From contig JAQMRL010000001.1 of the NCBI GenBank assembly GCA_035578175.1, forward strand, positions 434,768,045 to 434,832,044: DNA of 64,000 nucleotides, read 5' to 3'. Shown here one piece after another: positions 32,701 through 38,548 of the stretch. Positions within the stretch are counted from its first letter, which is position 1. The number at the start of each line of letters is the position of its first letter. Under the pieces are notes generated by a model that ran no database searches, had not been told where the DNA came from, and worked only from the letters and a program-made list of their open reading frames with translations. The position numbers were made by a program, and so were the translations under genes. This DNA comes from Catonia carolina (taxonomy: Eukaryota; Arthropoda; Insecta; Hemiptera; Achilidae).

Positions 32701-35304
32701 AAAATACGGAAAATCACTCTTTCTCGCTAAACTAGGCTCTGTAGAGAAAAATGCTTTAAATAAAAGTTGTAGATCTCTTAATTTCCTATAAATTTTATTA
32801 TATACACTTTTGTCGTAAAATGCATACTAAAGCCGAAATCTTAAAAAAATCGATTTTTCACACGTTTTCGTGAGAAAAAAATCAGAAAATTGCTAATTAC
32901 TGCTAAACTAAGCGTTATACAAAAAAATGTTTGAAATAAAAGTTGTAGAATTTTAAATTCTCTACAACTTTTGTTATAAAAATTTTTGCGCTAAAATGCA
33001 TATTAAAGCCGTAATCTTAAAAAAACAACTTTTTTACGTGAAAACAGCCTCACCAAGAATTTCAGCAAACTTGGCGCCTACCCTATCTTGTAGAGAATAA
33101 AAATTTAAATAAGCCAGGCGATTTTAAAAAAAATCGTAGGACCAGTTTTTGAGAAAATCACAAAAAAGTGAAAAATTACACGAATAAACTACTACTTCCG
33201 GTTGACCGATTTTGATGAAAATGTTCGTGTCGGGTCCGGTAGTGGTATGCAACTTAAGTTTTAAGTTTCAAGTTCGTACGATGTTCCGTTCTTGAGATAT
33301 TTTGTATACACACACACACACACCCACACACACAGACCAATCGCTAAAAACATGTTTTTTGGGTTCAGGGGGTCTGAAAACGTATAGATCCGGTGAAAAC
33401 TCGATTTCGAAAAATCGACATGAAAACAATACTTTCCTTCCTATATTCATATAGGCAAGAGAAAGTAAAAATTCTGATGATCTGACTCAATAGTAAATTG
33501 TCATAAAAATTTCTTGATAATTACTGATTACATTGATAATTAATTAAATTGATTAACGTAAACTAATTATATAAATGAATGAAAAGTAAACGTCTACACT
33601 TATAAGATTATTTTACGGTACAAACTAATCAAAGTTTTGTCATGATAATGACAAAACAATTGAATAGATCGAAAGAACAATTTTATATCCATGGTTCCCA
33701 ATCAGTGGCTAGGGGAGTATTTTTTTTTTTTTTTGGTTTAATGTCCAACTGTTTTGCAACTACTGCTAATGCAGACGGTGAAGGATGAAATTATTTTTTG
33801 TAACGTATGAAAATATGCTGTGCCTGAATGGGATTTGAACCCAAGACCGCATGATGAGAGGTGAGCATGTTACCAACTACGCCAATGCTATGGGAGTATC
33901 TGGCAGCACATATAAAATAATTGCCACACAAATGTAGATTTTCAAAGTGATGTTTGTTGAACGAGATGGGCTGAATACATCTGACACCTGTAGTTTTTAA
34001 AAACATTTCTGTATTTGTTTTGCTGAGGGGGGGGGGTATTCCATATCCCCATACCCATCGGAAAGTTTGCTCTCCACCAAGTCAGGGGTAGGGGTGGTCC
34101 GCACATGGTTCAATTCCAGGCTTAGGCTCAGCGGAATTCAACGAGTTGTCAACCACTAGTATAGATTCTATTTTATATAATGAATTTACATAATAAATTT
34201 CACTAACCTTCTTTTTAAACTGTGTCAACTTTTATCTTCACTTACATGGTTTCGGTGGATCCACCATCATCAGAGTAAATATCATAATTGAAACTAAAAT
34301 ATTTTTATTCATTAAAATCTATAAAAGATGATACATCTTTAGTCATTTGTATAAAAATTTTTATACAAAACGTTTTGTATAAAACTTTTTATACAAATGA
34401 CTGAAGATGTATCATCTTCTATAGATTTTAATGAATAAAAGTATTTTAGTTTCAATTATGATATTTACTCTGATGATGGTGGATCCACCGAAACACATGT
34501 AAGTAAAGATAAAAGTTGACGCAGTTTATTTATAAAGAAAGTTCTAAAATTTATAATATAAATTCATTAAATAAAATTGAATTAATTTTAAAATGGAGGA
34601 TGCATTATAAAGATTTATGTTTGAATGAACTAGTATAGATGAACATTGTCAGATTCTGGGGGCTACATTGGGCTTTTGGTAAACAGTTAATTTTTTATAA
34701 CATAACACATCCATCACAGGGGAGTAGAGTTTTAAAATTATTGATATTGACTGGTTGATTCCAGCACAATAAAAGGATAGAACAGAGGAGATTGAGGTGT
34801 AAGTGACACAAATGAACTGTCTCCTTTGAAAGTAATGAGCTTTACTCTACAGCCAGACCCTGTGGTGAATGAAGAGAAGGTATCATTCACAAGGAGGAAC
34901 ATAGGTGCTTTATGAGGAGGCTTTATATACTGATAAGCAGCCACACTTTATAACCCAGAGGAAATCAATAATAAACTGTCTCTCCATGGAAAGGACCACC
35001 CTTTCAGCTGCATACATACATAAAACAATACAAATATGTTACTTACATATTCAAATCGGTCTTTGCTGAGCTGTGCTAACAGATGAAGCGATCCCAGCAC
35101 GGTGAACCAAGCGCACCACATAATAACTTCATCCATGTACTGGACATTTATAACGCCGAATACAAAGATGAATTTATAGAAGACGAAATTCCAGAACTTG
35201 TCTTTTAGATGTTGCTGCTCGGACACCCTTAATTCACCAAATACGAGCCGCTGGATAAATTTCCCCAGCAGTATCAGAGTGCAATATGCGGTGTTGATCA
35301 GCGT
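8584..35304 (-). CDS. AMFR: AMFR/gp78-like ER E3 ubiquitin ligase (8 exons, 5' incomplete)
   Basis: Joined coding exons: 35304-35047, 24640-24488, 21701-21388, 18693-18583, 16353-16193, 13107-12989, 9994-9810, 8749-8584 (stop at 8586-8584). They total 1467 nt, i.e. 488 residues without an interruption, and every intron begins GT and ends AG. In the partial protein, residues 1-230 hold several hydrophobic membrane segments. Residues 258-295 form a C3H2C3 RING (C258, C261, C273, H275, H278, C281, C292, C295). About 367-410 is a CUE ubiquitin-binding domain with an LFP motif, and about 450-482 is a basic helix like the Ube2g2-binding region. Motifs such as DKFWNF, FYKFIFVFGV and CAICW match vertebrate AMFR at the expected spacing. 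The family sits in the ER membrane and ubiquitinates ERAD substrates. The human N-terminal ~100 residues have no counterpart here; their exon is probably beyond 64000. No ATG is assigned. Confidence 0.95.
8750..9626. other. AMFR last intron (start), no repeat recognised
   Basis: Intron between 8749 and 9810. Apart from the SINE-B copy at 9627-9760, the sequence is AT-rich and unassigned. Confidence 0.5.
9627..9760 (+). mobile_element. SINE-B, 5'-truncated
   Basis: Begins at ATGCGGTCTTGGGTTCGAATCC, so the tRNA A-box half is lost. It continues through the shared body (GTCTGCATTAGCAGTAATTG) to a short A-rich end. Confidence 0.8.
9810..9994 (-). CDS. AMFR: AMFR exon: CUE domain and proline-rich linker
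   Basis: 185 nt. Begins VQQLFPHIPTSVIIEDL and reaches VENVLDGRL, a CUE domain in which the usual MFP is LFP. A Pro/Thr/Ser-rich linker (LPPATPVTPTSPSVTWPS) follows. Phase 0 in, phase 2 out; donor GTAACC at 9809-9804. Confidence 0.93.
10087..11538 (+). mobile_element. 1.45-kb terminal-inverted-repeat element, copy 1
   Basis: Termini TATAG...CTACTGTAAGAGTACTCCG and, inverted at the far end, CTACGCTAAGGGTACTCCG. The interior is homologous, in inverse orientation, to the element at 60062-61938. No coding frame belongs to it. A LINE has inserted at 10163-10713. Superfamily not assigned. Confidence 0.65.
10163..10713 (+). pseudogene. 5'-truncated LINE, RT C-terminal fragment, (GAA)n tail
   Basis: Flanked by a 12-bp TSD AGCGCGAATCTA (10151-10162 and 10714-10725). 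An uninterrupted frame (10204-10704) encodes the C-terminal part of an endonuclease-RT protein: RLRILRCYVLPVLLYG, then LEAFEMWLYRRMLRISWTD and a basic GKRRPGRRKASW segment. The catalytic YADD is lost by truncation. The 3' end is GAAGAAGAAG. The short filler at 10163-10200 repeats CTAACTAGTGTTAG, a likely 5' junction product. Confidence 0.88.
11990..12565 (+). pseudogene. Retroelement C-terminal remnant, split by MITE-2
   Basis: Before the MITE, the plus strand reads RLK-stop-YGHMRSADRGSWI; after it, QMSPMERCKRG and GWEEWRQRLRAGRWRQLYD. Together these recall the WYGHV...W...RGRPR...W C-terminus of LINE ORFs. MITE-2 at 12104-12445 sits inside. Highly decayed; assignment is tentative. Confidence 0.45.
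12104..12445 (+). mobile_element. MITE-2 (CAGTTCAGCC termini), copy 1
   Basis: About 340 bp, TA at both edges. Inverted termini include CAGT-CAGCC and TTAGTTTGCTCCTA / TAGGAGCAAACTAA. The interior has ATACTTTTAAAAGTATT-type hairpins. Other copies lie at 46002-46346 and 58706-59037. Non-coding; Tc1/mariner-type TA target inferred. Confidence 0.8.
12735..12955 (-). repeat. Repeat with short conserved reading frame, copy 1
   Basis: The minus strand encodes KAKKWEVKPETKAPRTGTK and SEQRKAEFSQRMKNWWADKK, then a stop, next to an (AAT)n tail. The same sequence recurs at 36057-36260 with the same tail. Probably the 3' end of a retroelement ORF; the family is not recognised. Confidence 0.6.
12989..13107 (-). 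CDS. AMFR: AMFR exon: linker and start of CUE
   Basis: 119 nt encoding GSRYVSWLPSFSVEVTHT and ending SQLESMARQ in phase 0. The WLPSFSVEV block is diagnostic for AMFR. The final residues are the first helix of the CUE domain. Acceptor ATTACAG follows on the 5' side at 13114-13108, donor GTATGTTA at 12988-12981. Confidence 0.93.
13460..14109 (+). mobile_element. MITE-1 (CTGGTAAC termini), copy 1
   Basis: TA at 13458-13459 and 14110-14111. Inverted termini CTGGTAACCCGCTATAAGTT and the inverse of CAACTTATATTGCGTTACCAG. Non-coding. Shares its whole interior with 16433-17275. TA target and terminal type suggest a Tc1/mariner-related MITE. Confidence 0.82.
14241..14833. mobile_element. TTAA-flanked non-autonomous element, family 2
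   Basis: TTAA at 14237-14240 and 14834-14837. Termini CCCTTTGTGAGC at left and the inverse of TAGTTTACAAAGGG at right. No coding frame. Consistent with a piggyBac-type MITE. Confidence 0.65.
15063..15941 (+). pseudogene. Internally deleted mariner transposon
   Basis: TA at 15061-15062 and 15942-15943, termini CGAGGGGGTA and TACCCCCTCG. The plus strand opens with the mariner N-terminal helix-turn-helix region (SEQCVAVKFCFLLGKSAAGT, then YEWFSRFKSGD). After DKPRSGRPSTA the frame is broken by stops and most of the centre is deleted, including the first catalytic Asp. It resumes at LRRLRNSV and continues with FNHDNAPAH and YSPDLASCDFF. Cannot encode transposase. Confidence 0.88.
16193..16353 (-). 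CDS. AMFR: AMFR exon: second half of the RING finger
   Basis: 161 nt, completing the RING with SCLQSWLEQDTSCPTCR (C281, C292, C295). A polar linker follows, ending in RPNHFFHFD, also conserved in vertebrates. The acceptor is preceded by a long T tract on the minus strand. The donor GTAAGG lies at 16192-16187. Confidence 0.95.
16433..17275 (+). mobile_element. MITE-1 (CTGGTAAC termini), copy 2, with internal duplication
   Basis: TA at 16431-16432 and 17276-17277. Termini CTGGTAACGCGCTATAAG and the inverse of CTTACATTGCGTTACCAG. A 135-bp segment is tandemly duplicated inside (units at about 16581-16715 and 16716-16850), which largely explains the size difference from copy 1. Confidence 0.85.
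18104..18330 (+). repeat. 76-bp tandem repeat, three units
   Basis: Units start at about 18107, 18183 and 18259, with AGTATTGAGGTGAAAAATTG and GGGGTACGTGTAAGCCTTGG in each. Few mismatches separate the units. Lies in an AMFR intron. Confidence 0.9.
18583..18693 (-). CDS. AMFR: AMFR exon: first half of the RING finger
   Basis: 111 nt, phase 2 on both sides. It carries the first RING cysteines (CAIC), then KLPCTHLFH, giving C258, C261, C273, H275 and H278. The codon split at the 3' boundary (AA/T) makes the Asn after the second histidine. Acceptor CTTACAG at 18700-18694, donor GTAAGT at 18582-18577. Confidence 0.95.
18771..18934 (+). mobile_element. SINE-B, diverged copy
   Basis: TTGGCGTAATTGGTAACG (A-box region), GGTTCAAATCC (B-box), the shared body and an A-run. 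It lies immediately upstream, on the gene strand, of the first RING exon (18693). Confidence 0.85.
19480..20006 (-). mobile_element. Helitron-like element (HLE), copy 1, short and diverged
   Basis: On the minus strand it begins TCTGTTGTGAAACACGC, has the 5' subterminal ACTTTCTCTTG, and ends GGCAAGAGAAAGTAA. The interior is shortened relative to the other copies and lacks the (CA)n tract. Confidence 0.7.
20099..20495 (+). mobile_element. SINE-A, copy 1
   Basis: About 400 bp, starting CTGCCCCTAACAGACAGG and ending CCTAAACAACAACACA. Contains a short open frame from 20278 (MNFIVQPDPVVNEVK) that recurs in other copies. A B-box-like GGTTCAAACC lies near the 3' end. Nine related segments occur in this window. 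Confidence 0.85.
20627..21280 (+). mobile_element. GC-rich LTR-like segment with TATA box
   Basis: Starts TGTAGTGTCACCGCCACC and reaches GGTGACAGTAGCA, an imperfect inverted start/end pair. It contains AAATATAAAAAGAGCGC at about 20815, resembling an LTR promoter. GC content is far above the surroundings. No flanking gag/pol and no clear 4-6 bp TSD, so solo LTR is the best guess but not proved. A histone-type stem-loop lies at 21191-21206. Confidence 0.5.
21191..21206 (+). promoter_or_regulatory. Histone-type 3' stem-loop sequence
   Basis: GGCCCTTTTCAGGGCC: a perfect 6-bp stem with the TTTC tetraloop, preceded by CAAC and followed by ACCA, as at metazoan replication-dependent histone mRNA ends. 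No histone coding sequence lies upstream; it falls in the LTR-like segment. Confidence 0.6.
21388..21701 (-). CDS. AMFR: AMFR exon: last membrane segments and cytosolic linker
   Basis: 314 nt, entered in phase 0 and left in phase 2. Includes GPVAYYTELFFELGA, LLHHVHMLLWSNIFLSMAS and LRYLVHEIQRRIKKHRNYL, which align with the human region leading into the RING. A glycine-rich patch (VRGGGGRVWEKRG) replaces the acidic loop of the vertebrate protein. Acceptor TTGCAG at 21707-21702, donor GTAAGTG at 21387-21381. Confidence 0.95.
21785..22348. mobile_element. TTAA-flanked non-autonomous element, family 3
   Basis: TTAA at 21781-21784 and 22349-22352. Termini CCCTTTATAGGGCAGTA and the inverse of AGACCTATAAATGG. 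Non-coding interior with a poly(G) tract near 21811. Confidence 0.6.
22353..22723. other. Intronic spacer, nothing recognised
   Basis: Contains a 91-residue open frame (22345-22620) without any recognisable motif; probably chance. Confidence 0.4.
22738..23032. mobile_element. Hammerhead fold-back element, family B, copy 1
   Basis: 295 bp between 14-bp TSDs ATAAAAACAGAAAA (22724-22737 and 23033-23046). Inverted arms contain CACTTACCAATGTTTATAGC and its complement. The left arm (minus strand) holds an intact hammerhead-like core; the right arm core is degraded (GAAGATGATCACAAGAAACAC). Non-coding. Confidence 0.8.
22795..22834 (-). ncRNA. Hammerhead ribozyme-like motif (family B)
   Basis: On the minus strand: stem I UUUA, core CUGAAGA, an extra U, stem II GUAUA-CAAGA-UACAC (one mismatch), GAAA, stem III AGCGCU with no real loop, cleavage triplet CUA, then stem I partner UAAA. 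The one extra nucleotide after CUGAAGA departs from the textbook core; activity is unknown. Confidence 0.55.
23291..24014. mobile_element. TTAA-flanked non-autonomous element, family 4
   Basis: TTAA at 23287-23290 and 24015-24018. Termini GGGGGTAGTCAACTC and the inverse of GGGTTGACTACCCCTCC. AT-rich, non-coding inside. Confidence 0.65.
24488..24640 (-). CDS. AMFR: AMFR exon: membrane segment
   Basis: Encodes 51 residues from LSFSPTTP to FAFMAAE, phase 0 at both ends. The LSFSPTTP start is a hallmark AMFR block. One long hydrophobic helix follows (VALLGTILLLSGLMFLVCVA). The acceptor CAG lies at 24643-24641 and the donor GTATTTA at 24487-24481. The intron on the 5' side is 10.4 kb and packed with repeats. 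Confidence 0.95.
24641..25938. other. Start of the 10.4-kb AMFR intron, unassigned
   Basis: 24840-25400 is less AT-rich than its surroundings (GGGGTAGGGCCCCCACTGG) but shows no coding frame, TIR or repeat partner in this window. Confidence 0.4.
25948..26117 (+). mobile_element. SINE-B, full length with TSD
   Basis: GGCCACATTGGCGTAGTTG (A-box) and GGTTCGAATTCC (B-box) at 25954-26020, then the body and an A-rich end. TSD AAAGATCTG at 25939-25947 and again at 26116-26124, overlapping the A tail. Good reference copy for the family. Confidence 0.9.
26566..26921 (-). mobile_element. SINE-A, copy 2
   Basis: Inverse orientation: starts TGCTGTTTAGGTCATCAGCC and ends TAACAGGCAGGTGGAG on its own strand. 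Shorter than copy 1 through small deletions, including the 3' B-box-like part. Confidence 0.82.
26922..27640. other. AT-rich intron sequence, nothing recognised
   Basis: No repeats or motifs matched elsewhere in the window. Confidence 0.4.
27723..27767 (-). ncRNA. Hammerhead ribozyme-like motif, left arm of family A copy 1
   Basis: Minus strand: stem I UUUACU, CUGAUGA, extra U, stem II GGUGG-AU-CCACC, GAAA, stem III ACAC/GUGU, cleavage triplet GUA, stem I partner AGUGAA. All stems pair completely, apart from one G-U in stem I. Confidence 0.6.
27779..28483 (+). repeat. 81-bp tandem repeat array (about 8.7 units)
   Basis: Units start at 27779, 27860, 27941, 28022, 28103, 28184, 28265, 28346 and 28427. 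Each includes GAAACTAAAAACTTTATTTA and a perfect 13-bp stem ACAGAAGATGATA-ATG-TATCATCTTCTGT (with occasional substitutions). Units are almost identical, implying recent expansion. Confidence 0.95.
28528..28572 (+). ncRNA. Hammerhead ribozyme-like motif, right arm of family A copy 1
   Basis: Stem I UUUACU 28528-28533, CUGAUGA 28534-28540, extra U, stem II GGUGGAUCCACC, GAAA 28554-28557, stem III ACAC/GUGU, cleavage triplet GUA (28563-28565), stem I partner AGUGAA 28566-28571. Mirror image of the left-arm motif. Confidence 0.6.
29042..30246 (+). mobile_element. SINE-C interrupted by a LINE fragment
   Basis: Head 29042-29255 (GGTTGGTCTAGAGGTAAAG; GGTTCAAATCC; TTGATGGTTGGGG). Tail from about 30146 (CATCTCATTTACACGTC) to an A-rich end at about 30246. 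The two parts match uninterrupted copies at 44271-44595, so 29256-30145 is an insertion. Confidence 0.82.
29256..30145 (-). pseudogene. LINE RT C-terminal fragment inserted in SINE-C
   Basis: Minus-strand frames 30092-29868 and 29825-29544 encode SHLTYGVIFWGNSQYSDRVF then MQKRIIRIIG, and after a frame break YYTGLKLYNHLPISIR and KKRLFEYM. This is the thumb/C-terminal signature of Jockey/CR1-type RTs. The 3' UTR includes a roughly 57-bp sequence present twice (29330-29430). GACTACAT is repeated at the right junction, hinting at a TSD with slippage. Confidence 0.75.
30932..31091 (+). mobile_element. SINE-E, tRNA-derived with poly(A)
   Basis: GTGGTGTAGTGGTCAGCGC (A-box) and GGTTTGATTCCCGGTC (B-box) lie 30 bp apart. 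A short body follows, then A12. Single copy in this window. Not a functional tRNA gene, as the 3' half is not tRNA-like. Confidence 0.85.
31439..32027 (+). mobile_element. PIF/Harbinger-like element with N-terminal transposase fragment
   Basis: Terminal inverted repeats AGGTGAGGCGCCACTGGCTC / inverse, flanked by TA-rich ends. A second GCGCCACTGGTTCCG lies inside, near an (AAGTC)n array at about 31976-32005. The frame from 31579 encodes an acidic start (SSESSDSEFEYL), then RKWLSPYVKVQEKYGEYHTL and FKNYFRMNEKRMW. That is the pattern of the N-terminal region of HARBI1-like nucleases, cut off before the DDE domain. Family placement inferred from this pattern. Confidence 0.6.
32028..32530. other. 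AT-rich intron sequence, nothing recognised
   Basis: Separates the Harbinger-like element and HLE copy 2. Confidence 0.4.
32531..33468 (+). mobile_element. HLE, copy 2
   Basis: 938 bp, TCTGGTGTGAAACACTCACA to GAGAAAGTAA. 5' subterminal repeat (here one base off ACTTTCTCTTGCC), (CA)n at about 33307-33334, 3' hairpin CCTATATTCATATAGG, then CAAGAGAAAGTAA. No coding capacity. Confidence 0.8.
33721..33890 (-). mobile_element. SINE-B with TSD
   Basis: Minus orientation, poly(T) on the plus strand at the low-coordinate side. GGATTTGAACCCAAGACC is the inverse of the B-box region. TSD GGGAGTAT at 33713-33720 and 33892-33899. Confidence 0.9.
34167..34628. mobile_element. Hammerhead fold-back element, family A, copy 2
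   Basis: 462 bp between perfect 12-bp TSDs ACTAGTATAGAT (34155-34166 and 34629-34640). Same arms as copy 1 but a short inverted centre (TTTATACAAAACGTTTTGTA) and no satellite. Both arms keep the hammerhead-like GGTGGATCCACC region. Confidence 0.88.
34464..34508 (+). ncRNA. Hammerhead ribozyme-like motif, right arm of family A copy 2
   Basis: Stem I UUUACU / AGUAAA (six Watson-Crick pairs), CUGAUGA at 34470-34476, extra U, stem II GGUGG-AU-CCACC, GAAA 34490-34493, stem III ACA-CA-UGU, cleavage triplet GUA. Here stem I changed G-U to A-U relative to copy 1. The mirrored motif is at about 34240-34280 on the minus strand. Confidence 0.6.
34771..34975 (+). mobile_element. SINE-A, copy 3, partial and diverged
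   Basis: Keeps CAGCCAGACCCTGTGGTGAA and neighbouring blocks but lacks both ends. Adjacent to the AMFR exon at 35047. Confidence 0.7.
35047..35304 (-). CDS. AMFR: AMFR exon: first membrane region
   Basis: Encodes 86 residues starting TLINTAYCTLILLGK and ending KDRFEY. The acceptor TTACAG precedes position 35304 and the donor GTAAGT is at 35046-35041; both junctions are phase 0. It contains two hydrophobic stretches and the very conserved block around HLKDKFWNF and YKFIFVFGVINVQ. In human AMFR the equivalent exon also begins at the V/T-L-I-N position, after the N-terminal exon. The next 5' exon could not be found in the remaining 28.7 kb of the window. Confidence 0.95.
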
Positions 35305-35445
35305 CTGTAAACAAAATCAAGGAATGTTATTAACAGTATTTAAAATAACAGATATAATTAAATGAAAAACTTAATTTTTAAGAAATAAATAACTCATTAA
35401 ATTTTAGGCCTTATCAGCTGGTGAATGGTCAGATTATCATTAACT

Positions 35446-35840
35446 CTGCCCTTAACAAACAGGTGGAGTATCAATTTATTTACACTCAATCTGTCCGTTG
35501 CAGGGCTAAAATAAATAGTTCTGTTTCTTATCGCATGGTCAGCCAATTAAATGACTGAATCATTTAAGAACAGAAGAGGTAGAGGTGCAAAAGACACTAA
35601 TCAGAGTTGTCTTCTCTGAAAGTAATGAATTTCATTATACAGCCAGACCCTGTGGTGAATGAAGTGAAGGTGTCATTTGCAGAGTGGAAAATCTGTGCTT
35701 TTCAGAGGGCTTGGCATGCTGATAAGCATAATGTTTTACTCAGTGAGGAAGGCATGGTAAACCACCTTACTCCTTGTTTTACTTGGTAAAACCTCTAGAG
35801 GTTCAAACCAGCCTTTCGGCTGATGACCTAAACAACAACA
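35446..35840 (+). mobile_element. SINE-A, copy 4
   Basis: Near full length, CTGCCCTTAACAAACAGG to GACCTAAACAACAACA. The internal frame begins at 35607 and is shifted near its end by a small deletion. Lies 142 bp upstream, on the gene strand, of the AMFR exon. Confidence 0.87.
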
Positions 35841-36056
35841 TATATCATTAACTAACAATTATAGGACCAGGAACTAATTAAGATGATTCAGTTGATAAAG
35901 AATCGGTTACAAAGAAAACATCACAGGTTATGTGCATAAATAATTATGAATCTTCACTGAATATCTCATTTATTTGGAATCCCACACCTTGAAGTCTAAA
36001 GGAGGTAAATACTCGCCCAAAAAACACTGTCTAATTACATCTTATAACTATTAAGT

Positions 36057-36260
36057 TATTTATTATTATTATTATTAGTCGTAAAGCTCCCGAAGTAGAA
36101 GATGCTAAGTAAATCTGGTTTGTTTTTGCGATTTCTTGTCCTTTTTATCTGCCCACCAGTTTTTCATCAGCTTTTCTTTGTTCACTCCATTTTGTTCCGG
36201 TTCTTGGAGCTTTTGTCTCTGGTTTAACCTCCCATTTTTTAACTTTTGTTCTAAAATTGT
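36057..36260 (-). repeat. Repeat with short conserved reading frame, copy 2
   Basis: Same (AAT)n tail and coding tail as 12735-12955, with a small deletion in the middle (the FSQRMKNW part). The identical tail boundary suggests a retroposed 3' end. Confidence 0.6.
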
Positions 36261-37438
36261 CTCTTATGAGAATTTCTTCTTTGGTGATTTCGGCCAATTC
36301 TAAATTGAAAACTGAATTCTAAATTGTAAACTGTTTTTAGTTATGTAAATAAAGTTATAATTAGTTGCACAAAAGGGGTAGAAAGATGGTGACTACCTTA
36401 CAGCAATAGGTATTACTTCTACATATTTCCGAACAGTTATAGTTCTAAAAATCAGAATGTGTACTGTTAGTGATACATGGACAATGAAAATTTTTTTCGG
36501 AATTCACGCACTCTCTTACAAGGAGGAGAAAAGCGGATAACTACCCTAAAGCAAGGAAAACTAATTCCGCGTAATCTGAAAACTAACATTATTATTCTTA
36601 ACGTGATACCGAGAAAAATAAAATGGGGAGTGAAATATGGAAAATCAATAAACCAGTTTACTAAATGCACTCCTCTGGGACAAGAAACTATCCATGCAAT
36701 TACTAGCCTTGTATAAGTTTCAATCTACCAGAAATCTACTAAAAGTTATGAACGAATATGGTGTTTTTTAAAATACTTAACACGACTCAATAATATAAAT
36801 TAATTAATTAATTATTGCTATGTCTGCTAAACATTAATATTAAAGTCATATCTAATGATTATTAATTTAATTATGTCTGAACATGATAGCATACATAATT
36901 CTATAAATAAAAAGAAAAAGTACGTCAAATAACCTAAAACAGACTGTATTAATAATTTGTTTATAAAAAAAAAATGTTTGTGCCTGACATAAAAAGTAGG
37001 TATTCCCTTCATGCATAATCAACATCAGTAACTGGTATGCCGAACTGGAACTGGTTAGTTAGTTGTCAAGGTGAAGAATTAACAAGAAAATAGGCTTTCT
37101 ATGTTATAATATTGATCGATAACTTTGTTTTTATTTATCATAAACACATTTTAAAATGCGTCAACAGTAAAAATAAATCTATTAATTTTATGGCGAAAAC
37201 AACATACCATCGATCGTCTTAAGATACGTATGTAGTTGATTTCACAGTAAAACTTTATCTTAACAGTAAAAACTACACACGATCAAAGAAATTAGAAAGA
37301 TGAAAAACAGGTTGATTCAAACGAAACGTTTATAACATTCGTTTACAACTTAAACATGAAGACTCGGGAATATCATATAATAAAAAATTATAAATTTATA
37401 ATGCACTTATTTAAATCAAGCATGATATTTTACTTTTC
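36261..37438. other. Unassigned AT-rich sequence
   Basis: Contains an 79-residue frame at 36477-36716 with no recognised domain. Nothing here looked like an AMFR N-terminal exon. Confidence 0.4.
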
Positions 37439-37450
37439 AGAATTACATGT

Positions 37451-37701
37451 ATCCTGGTTAAATTATCCGTTAATCCCGGTTCATCATCCGAGGCATCAAC
37501 AAGTATCCCGGAACAGAATGGAGTGGTTAGAGCATGTAAACAGAATGCGGGAGAATATGATACCTAAGCAGACATTGGGCTATAAGCCGGAGGGCAGGAG
37601 AGAACGAGGACACCCGAGAAACAGATGGGCAGATTTGAGAGGTTCGGAACAGGCAGAGATGCCTAATCCTTGAAAGGTAGAAGAAGAAGAAGAAGAAGAA
37701 G
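37451..37701 (+). pseudogene. Very short 5'-truncated LINE 3' end with (GAA)n
   Basis: Perfect 12-bp TSD AGAATTACATGT (37439-37450 and 37702-37713). Encodes the last part of a LINE ORF: RMEWLEHVNRMRENMIPKQT then KPEGRRERGHPRNRWADL, stop, and a GAA tail of about 9 units. Confidence 0.9.
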
Positions 37702-37745
37702 AAGAATTACATGTTGATCTGTTCATATGTTGACTGCTTGTCTTC

Positions 37746-38125
37746 CCCATTAACAGGCAGGTGGAGTGTTATATTATTTGCACTTGATCTGCTAGTTCCA
37801 GGGGTACAAAAAACAGTTGTTTCTATCACACGGTGATCCAGTTATATGACTGAAGCATTTTAGAACAGAAGAGGTAGAGGTGTAAAAGACACTAGTCAGA
37901 GTTATCTCTTCTGAAAGTAATGAATTTCATTATAGAGTCAGACTCTGTGGTGAATGAAGTGAAAGTGTCATTTGCAGAGTGGAAAGTAGATGCTTTTCAG
38001 AGAACCTGGCATGCTGACAGGCATACTGTTTCAACACAGTGAGGAAGGCATGGTAAAACCACGACACTCTTCATAAAAACCTTTAGAGGTTCAAACCAGC
38101 CTTTCGGCTGTTGAACTAAACAACA
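37746..38125 (+). mobile_element. SINE-A, copy 5
   Basis: CCCCATTAACAGGCAGGTGG to GTTGAACTAAACAACA. Frame interrupted. Directly followed, 38 bp on, by the TSD of family B copy 2. Confidence 0.85.
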
Positions 38126-38174
38126 TGTTTATGATAAAACTATGTTATGTTAATGCTTATATTGAAACTATGTT

Positions 38175-38548
38175 GAAATACATATTTCTAACCACCAGAA
38201 TACGGTAACATAAAACACTTACCAATGTTTATGGCGCTTTCATGTATCTTGTACACATCTTCAATAAATTAAAATTCATTAAAAATTTTTTACATCGAAA
38301 TTTAAAACTTCCTACTCCTACCATGGTAGATAAGGAATTGGTTGATCCTTATCTACCATGGTAGGAGTAGGAAGTTTTAAAATTTGATGTAAAAAAATTT
38401 TAATGAATTTTAATTTACTGAAGATGTGTACAAGATACACAAAAGTGCTATAAACATTGGTAAGTGTTTTATGTTATATAAGTGTTTAGAAATATATATA
38501 TCAATTTTAAATAATACGGCTGTTTAAAAGTCTACATAGGATGTTCGA
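38175..38548. mobile_element. Hammerhead fold-back element, family B, copy 2
   Basis: 374 bp between perfect 12-bp TSDs TGAAACTATGTT (38163-38174 and 38549-38560). The arms meet near 38338 in TACCATGGTAGATAAGG and its complement. In the left arm CUGA is UUGA; in the right arm GAAA is AAAA. So neither core is intact, but stem II GUGUA/UACAC is kept. Confidence 0.85.

Noticed and set aside
34948..35226. Minus-strand frame starting MSEQQHLKDKFW as a complete small gene
   Set aside because: It is an internal Met within the AMFR exon 35304-35047 and reads past the splice donor.
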